Assembly: GCA_040905025.1 (NCBI GenBank)
Contig: JBBDSJ010000006.1
Span: 1 to 63,618 of the forward strand
Direction: 5' to 3'
Source of the DNA: JBBDSJ01 sp040905025
Lineage (GTDB): Bacteria; Pseudomonadota; Gammaproteobacteria; Methylohalomonadales; Methylohalomonadaceae
DNA length: 63,618 nucleotides
The notes beneath the pieces were generated by a model. The model had not been told where the DNA came from. It saw nothing but the letters and a program-made list of their open reading frames with translations, and made no database searches. How positions within the stretch are numbered: the stretch's first letter is position 1; every line of letters starts with the position of its first letter. Position numbers and translations under genes: made by a program. This document shows, piece by piece, positions 59,185 through 63,618 of this stretch.

Positions 59185-60724
59185 TATTAGCTTCTCCGTC
59201 TTGACTTGCTTGTCCTGCGGTGGTCGTTGCCGATTCTTCAAACCACGGAATGCGGGCGGTCATAATCAACTGCCCGGCTCTTTCTTCATCCATGTCCTCA
59301 ATGTCCATGAGATCATCAACTGCCTGTTCAGCCAGGTCTTCCATGCTGACAACACCACGGCCTGCCAGCACCCAGGCCAGTTTTTCATCCATGCCTTCCA
59401 TTGCCAGTAAATCGGCAGCCGGCTCGGCATCGGAAACACTTTCCTCGGACACGATTGCACGCGTCAGCATCACATCGCGGGCGCGATTACGCAGTTCCTC
59501 AACAAGATTGGCATCAAATTCCTCAATCTCAAGCATTTCATTTTCCGGCACATAGGCAACTTCTTCCACGCTGGAAAAACCTTCCTGCACCAGAATACTT
59601 GCAACTTCTTCGTCCACGCCGAGTTGATCCTTGAACATTTCAACCAGTGTCTGCGATTCGGCTTCACTTTTTTCCTCAGCCTGCTCGACTGACATCACAT
59701 TGAGTGTCCAGCCAGTCAGTTCGCTGGCGAGTTTGACGTTCTGACCGCCACGACCAATGGCCTGCGACAGGTTTTCCTCCGCCACCGCAACATCCATGCT
59801 GTGTGAATCCTCGTCAACCATAATGGATGCCACTTCGGCCGGGGCCATGGCATTGATCACGAACTGTGCCGGATTTTCATCCCACATGATGATATCGACA
59901 CGCTCACCGGCGAGTTCGTTTGATACTGCCTGCACACGTGAACCACGCATACCGACACAGGCACCAATCGGATCAATGCGTGGATCCTTGGCACGCACGG
60001 CAATTTTCGCGCGTGAGCCCGGATCACGGGCACCACCGACAATTTCGATCAAACCTTCATTGATTTCCGGCACTTCGATTTTGAACAATTCAATCAGCAA
60101 CTCCGGCGCGGTACGGCTGAGGAACAATTGGGGTCCACGGGCATCTGCGCGAATATCTTGCAGATAGGCGCGAATGCGATCACCAGGGCGGACAGGTTCG
60201 CGCGGGATCATTTGTTCGCGCGGGACAATGGCTTCCGCATTGTTACCCAGATCAGCAATGATGCTGCCGCGTTCCAGCCGTTTGACGATACCGCCGACCA
60301 TCTCGTCCTTGCGATCGATAAAGGCATCGACAACCTGGGCACGCTCGGCCTCGCGCACTTTCTGCACGATCACCTGTTTGGCAGTTTGCGCAGCAATCCG
60401 GCCAAATTCCACCGATTCCATCGGCTCTTCGATCTTGTCACCAACTTCGGCATCGGCCTTGATATTTCGGGCTTCAGTCAGCCGCATCTGGCTGTCCGGA
60501 AATTCCAGATCTTCGTCGTCGTTGTCAGCAACCACTTCCCAGACACGAAACGTTTCGTAGTCACCGGTATTGCGATTGATTTCCACGCGCGCATCAATAT
60601 CACGCCGGTGGCGCTTGCTGGTGGCGCTGGCCAGCGCTGCTTCAATGGCCTCGAAGATGATGTCTTTGCTGACGCCCTTTTCATTCGAAACGGCATCTAC
60701 CACCATCAAAATTTCTTTGTTCAT
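59177..60724 (-). CDS. nusA: Transcription termination/antitermination factor NusA
   Basis: RNA polymerase-binding elongation factor. The 515-residue protein has the N-terminal domain (ILMVVDAVSNEKGVSKDII), S1 (GGIVKRLERGSIIADLGNNA), the KH pair (KDPRIDPIGACVGMRGSRVQ; AIGRGGQNVKLASELTGW) and two C-terminal acidic helix-hairpin-helix repeats found in gammaproteobacteria. Between rimP and infB, overlapping infB. Confidence 0.97.
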   Translation of the reverse strand: MNKEILMVVDAVSNEKGVSKDIIFEAIEAALASATSKRHRRDIDARVEINRNTGDYETFRVWEVVADNDDEDLEFPDSQMRLTEARNIKADAEVGDKIEEPMESVEFGRIAAQTAKQVIVQKVREAERAQVVDAFIDRKDEMVGGIVKRLERGSIIADLGNNAEAIVPREQMIPREPVRPGDRIRAYLQDIRADARGPQLFLSRTAPELLIELFKIEVPEINEGLIEIVGGARDPGSRAKIAVRAKDPRIDPIGACVGMRGSRVQAVSNELAGERVDIIMWDENPAQFVINAMAPAEVASIMVDEDSHSMDVAVAEENLSQAIGRGGQNVKLASELTGWTLNVMSVEQAEEKSEAESQTLVEMFKDQLGVDEEVASILVQEGFSSVEEVAYVPENEMLEIEEFDANLVEELRNRARDVMLTRAIVSEESVSDAEPAADLLAMEGMDEKLAWVLAGRGVVSMEDLAEQAVDDLMDIEDMDEERAGQLIMTARIPWFEESATTTAGQASQDGEANNA

Positions 60725-60798
60725 CTGCCTGTTCTCATCCGCTACTAGTCACTGTCAATACAACAAGCTGCACCATCTGCTGATTCATTCGACCTTGC

Positions 60799-61257
60799 TC
60801 AGTCGAATACCGGAATCAGCCGGGCATGCTCAATTAATTCAGCTGCAACCTGGCATGCTTCATCTTCCACGCGCAGCACTACATTATTGTCATCTACCGC
60901 TTCAATTATCCCGCGCAAGCGCCGTCGTTCCTGTAATGGCTGACGCAAACGAATCTGTGCTTCGCTGCCCAGATGCCGGGCAAATTGCGCGAGCGTGAAC
61001 AACGGCCGGTCCAGACCCGGCGACGAGACTTCCAGCGTGTACTGGCCACGCAGAGGATCTTCTACATCAAGTACACCGGATACCTGTTCACTGACCTTTT
61101 CACAATCTTCCACAGCAATGCCGTCGGCATGGTCAATATATATCCGCAATAATTCACTGCGGCCACGATTACCCAGTTCAATGCCGAGTAATTCATAACC
61201 CAGCGCGGTCACTGCCGGCTGCAAAAGTTTTAAAAGTGTTTCGTTTTGCCGATACAT
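60799..61257 (-). CDS. rimP: Ribosome maturation factor RimP
   Basis: A 152-residue factor for 30S assembly. Motifs: ALGYELLGIELGNRGRSELL, RIYIDHADGIAVEDCEKVSE, VEDPLRGQYTLEVSSPGLDR and PLFTLAQFARHLG. First gene of the rimP-nusA-infB-rbfA-truB-rpsO-pnp block; the leader 61258-61476 is long and can form hairpins (AGTGGGC at 61361-61367 with GCCCACT at 61373-61379). Confidence 0.95.
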   Translation of the reverse strand: MYRQNETLLKLLQPAVTALGYELLGIELGNRGRSELLRIYIDHADGIAVEDCEKVSEQVSGVLDVEDPLRGQYTLEVSSPGLDRPLFTLAQFARHLGSEAQIRLRQPLQERRRLRGIIEAVDDNNVVLRVEDEACQVAAELIEHARLIPVFD

Positions 61258-61476
61258 CCCGAATTTTTGACTCCTGCCACATAGCGCTGTAGTGCAATAA
61301 CCAGAAACCTGTTCCGGCCAACACTACTGTCCGGGATTTTTTCGGACCCATAAACGCGAAAGTGGGCACATGGCCCACTCTCTTCAACCCTGAATGTCAT
61401 CCCTGGAATCTACCAGTCAAAATCAACTCCGGAAACCAACCCTGAAAAGCGCTAGGTACAACTCAATAACCGCCCA

Positions 61477-61506
61477 AGTATAGCAATTGAGCCGGCATGC
61501 TGGCAA
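61477..61506 (-). promoter_or_regulatory. Candidate sigma-70 promoter for rimP operon
   Basis: On the minus strand TTGCCA (61501-61506) is followed after 18 bases by TATACT (61477-61482), a good -35/-10 pair about 220 bp before rimP, leaving a long structured leader. Confidence 0.5.
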
Positions 61507-61523
61507 TTACCAACGGGGATTAT

Positions 61524-63445
61524 TCAATCCGGTGCGGTGTAGTCCGGCGCCCGGGCCAGCTCCACATCTTCGATCGGCTGGCGCTGTTGCCGCCCGAGGA
61601 TCAAATCCGCCGCCTGATCAGCAGCATCGACAAACGGCATCAGAATCAAATCTGCGCCGACTTGTTGTAATCGCTCGGTATCACCGGGATGCTGGGCGGC
61701 AATTGCCAGACGACCACTGAAACCGAGATCCCGGAGACCTTCGGCCAGGGAAATACGCGCATCATGATGAGTCAATGGCATGGAAACAACCGGCGTCGCC
61801 GAANNNNNNNNNNNNNNNNNNNNNNNNNNNNNNNNNNNNNNNNNNNNNNNNNNNNNNNNNNNNNNNNNNNNNNNNNNNNNNNNNNNNNNNNNNNNNNNNN
61901 NNNGGAAATACGCGCATCATGATGAGTCAATGGCATGGAAACAACCGGCGTCGCCGAAATGACCCACTGCACATTAGTCAACGGCAAACTGGCCAGAAAT
62001 TCCGGATCCGACATATCGCCATAGATTGCCGTATGCCCCTGACGTTGCCATTTCCGGACATTATCGGGATCAAAATCAATGCCAAGTACATTCTTGCCGG
62101 CATCTGTTAACCGGCGATAGATCACACTGCCATAGCGCCCCAGCCCAAATACAACAACATCATAATCGGCACCAATGGCGTCGCTGTTATCATCCTCCAG
62201 TTCACGCTGTGGCAGCTTGCGTTCAAAAACCCACAACCAGCGTTCAACCCAGCTGTACAGATTATGTGAGTACAAAATCATGTAGGTCGACATCGCAATG
62301 GTAACCAGACCCACCAAGGTAACCAGACCCACTGCGGCTTCATTAACATGCCCGAGGGTATACCCCATGGCGACGAAGATTAACGAGAACTCACTGATCT
62401 GCGCGACCGTCAAACCGGCCAGAAAGCCGGTACGTTTACGATAGCCCATCGAACCCATGATGATCAGCACAATTAACGGATTCCCCACCAGAACAAACAG
62501 TGACAACAACAAGGCCGGCCCAATCTGGCTGCCGACAATGCTCATATCCAGTTGTGAGCCGAGCGCTATGAAAAAAAACAGCAACAGGAAATCACGCAGA
62601 CTGCCGAGCCGGGTTGAAATGGCGTCTTTGTATTGTGTCGATGCAAGCGATACACCGGCGAGCAAGCCGCCGAGCTCCATGCTGAAACCCATGAAATCTG
62701 CCATCGCAGCGAACAACGCGGCCCAGGCAATAGCAAATGTCACCAGCAATTCCGGCGATTTGGCTACCAGTTGCATTAACCGATCAGCCAGATAACGAAT
62801 GAACAAGCCGGTACCTAAAATCAGCAATATGCCAAAACCGACAATACGCAGGATATCCAATAGCGGGTGCTCACCGGCGACGCCGACGCCGAATGCCGAC
62901 AACACTACCATCGCCAGCACGACGACCAGATCCTGAACAATCAGGAAACCGAGGGCGATACGGCCATGTAGCGAGTCGATTTCGCGCTTATCCGACAGCA
63001 GCTTGACGATAATAATGGTACTGGAGAATGTCAGCGCAACGGCGACATAGATACTGGTCAGTGTATTCAGGCCCAGTGCCAGGCAGATGAAAAAACCGAC
63101 AATTGCAGTAAACAACACCTGGCCAAGCCCGGTTGTGAGTGAAACCAGGCCCATCGTCCGGATCATTTTCAAATCGAGCTTAAGGCCGACCATAAACAAC
63201 AACAGCGCGATACCAAGCTCGGCAAGCAATTCTACCGGTTCCGATGATTGCACCAGACCGAATACGGAAGGACCTGCGAGTATTCCGACCAGAATGAAGC
63301 TGACCACCAGCGGCTGGCGAAACAATGTACCAACGGCACCAACGGCTGCTGATAATATTAGAAGTGCGGCGATCTGGTAAAAGATATTATCTAGTAACGC
63401 TTCCAAAACCTTTGACCTGTATGCTTTTTGTCTATTAAAACACAA
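61524..63445 (-). CDS. KefB-like cation:proton antiporter with TrkA-N domain (interrupted by assembly gap)
   Basis: An inner-membrane monovalent cation:proton antiporter of the CPA2/KefB type. About 390 residues of 12 or so hydrophobic segments (YQIAALLILSAAVGAVGTLF; LLGFSMELGGLLAGVS-like regions) precede a Rossmann TrkA-N domain with DVVVFGLGRYGSVIYRRL and VLGIDFDPDNVRKWQRQGH. A run of 100 N lies in the TrkA-N part, flanked by an exact 55-bp duplicate. Joining the two sides through one copy of that repeat restores a continuous frame (SMPLTHHDARIS then LAEGLRDLGFSGRL). The start is unclear: the frame opens with TTG at 63445 or TTG at 63406. No glutathione-gating partner gene is seen. Confidence 0.85.
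61749..61958. other. Assembly gap flanked by exact 55-bp direct repeats
   Basis: Positions 61749-61803 and 61904-61958 are identical, with exactly 100 N between. Round-number N and a repeat the length of a common assembler k-mer show two contigs that overlap but were scaffolded without merging. The real sequence probably has one copy and no gap. Confidence 0.92.
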
Positions 63446-63566
63446 GCCGGCTCAGACGACATAAATTCGTGAATATGTTGGCATCAGGGCGATGCTGGCG
63501 GATTCGCCTTGAAAATTACACAGCCAAGGCTTAGACTGCGCCACTTCTTGAAGCAGACCGAATTGT

Positions 63567-63618
63567 TGCGGGGTGGAGCAGTCTGGCAGCTCGTCGGGCT
63601 CATAACCCGAAGGTCGCA
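63567..63618 (+). tRNA. Initiator tRNA-fMet (CAU), partial at window end
   Basis: The last 52 bases match the 5' two thirds of an initiator tRNA: acceptor strand TGCGGGG, D arm GGAGCAGTCTGGCAGCTC, and an anticodon stem with the three G:C pairs (GGG-CTCATAA-CCC) unique to initiator tRNA. The anticodon CAT is at 63601-63603. The T arm is cut off. Base 1 is T where C is usual. Initiator tRNA genes commonly lie beside rimP-nusA-infB. Confidence 0.9.

Overview
The window looks like a gammaproteobacterial chromosome (GC in the low-to-mid 50s by eye). It carries two textbook housekeeping blocks, rpsP-rimM-trmD-rplS and rimP-nusA-infB-rbfA-truB-rpsO-pnp. It also carries an almost complete one-carbon oxidation island, so the organism is probably a methanol- or C1-oxidising (methylotrophic or C1-assisted) gammaproteobacterium. 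The lineage cannot be named from this sequence alone.

Layout. 1-1.1 kb: a small toxin-antitoxin pair, then a decayed second copy of the metE/metR divergent region. 1.06-4.5 kb: metE and metR, divergent around MetR boxes. 4.5-10.3 kb: class Ia ribonucleotide reductase nrdA (interrupted by a 378-residue intein) and nrdB, with DnaA boxes upstream. 10.3-12.1 kb: a MarR regulator divergent from a membrane-SRPBCC fusion. 12.2-34.2 kb: the C1 core. It contains methanofuran/methanopterin-type cofactor synthesis genes, pabB, fae, mch, mtdB, the beta-RFAP synthase gene, fhcBADC and a two-subunit NAD-dependent formate dehydrogenase. 34.2-40.8 kb: a lanthanide-type methanol dehydrogenase locus (xoxF, xoxJ), a pseudoazurin, a SoxYZ-like carrier and two uncharacterised exported proteins. 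40.9-46.9 kb: waaA, a DUF3108 protein, dsbC, a GspE/PilB ATPase and xerD. 46.9-48.9 kb: the ribosomal/tRNA-modification operon. 49.1-52.3 kb: 5-formyl-THF cyclo-ligase, a second PQQ-type quinoprotein (lipoprotein) and two small conserved proteins. 52.5-61.3 kb: the nusA-infB-pnp block. 61.5-63.4 kb: a KefB-like antiporter split by a 100-N assembly gap. The window ends inside an initiator tRNA gene.

How the genes fit together. XoxF oxidises methanol in the periplasm, probably passing electrons to the neighbouring pseudoazurin, since no cytochrome gene is present in the locus. Formaldehyde is condensed with tetrahydromethanopterin by Fae, oxidised by MtdB and Mch, and released as formate by the Fhc complex using a methanofuran-type cofactor. 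Formate dehydrogenase then yields CO2 and NADH. The genes between 12.2 and 24.6 kb plausibly build both cofactors: MfnE/MfnF/MfnD-like proteins, a HisA-like TIM barrel, a CitG-like transferase, two further ATP-grasp ligases, the RFAP synthase and PabB for p-aminobenzoate.

Most notable observations: a remnant metE-promoter-metR duplication that now forms the antisense 3' end of metE; an NrdA intein followed by Gly rather than Cys/Ser/Thr; a pseudoazurin in the xox locus instead of XoxG; a PQQ lipoprotein whose expected catalytic Asp is Gly; and an assembly gap flanked by an exact 55-bp repeat. All calls come from reading sequence and translations; no database search was possible.
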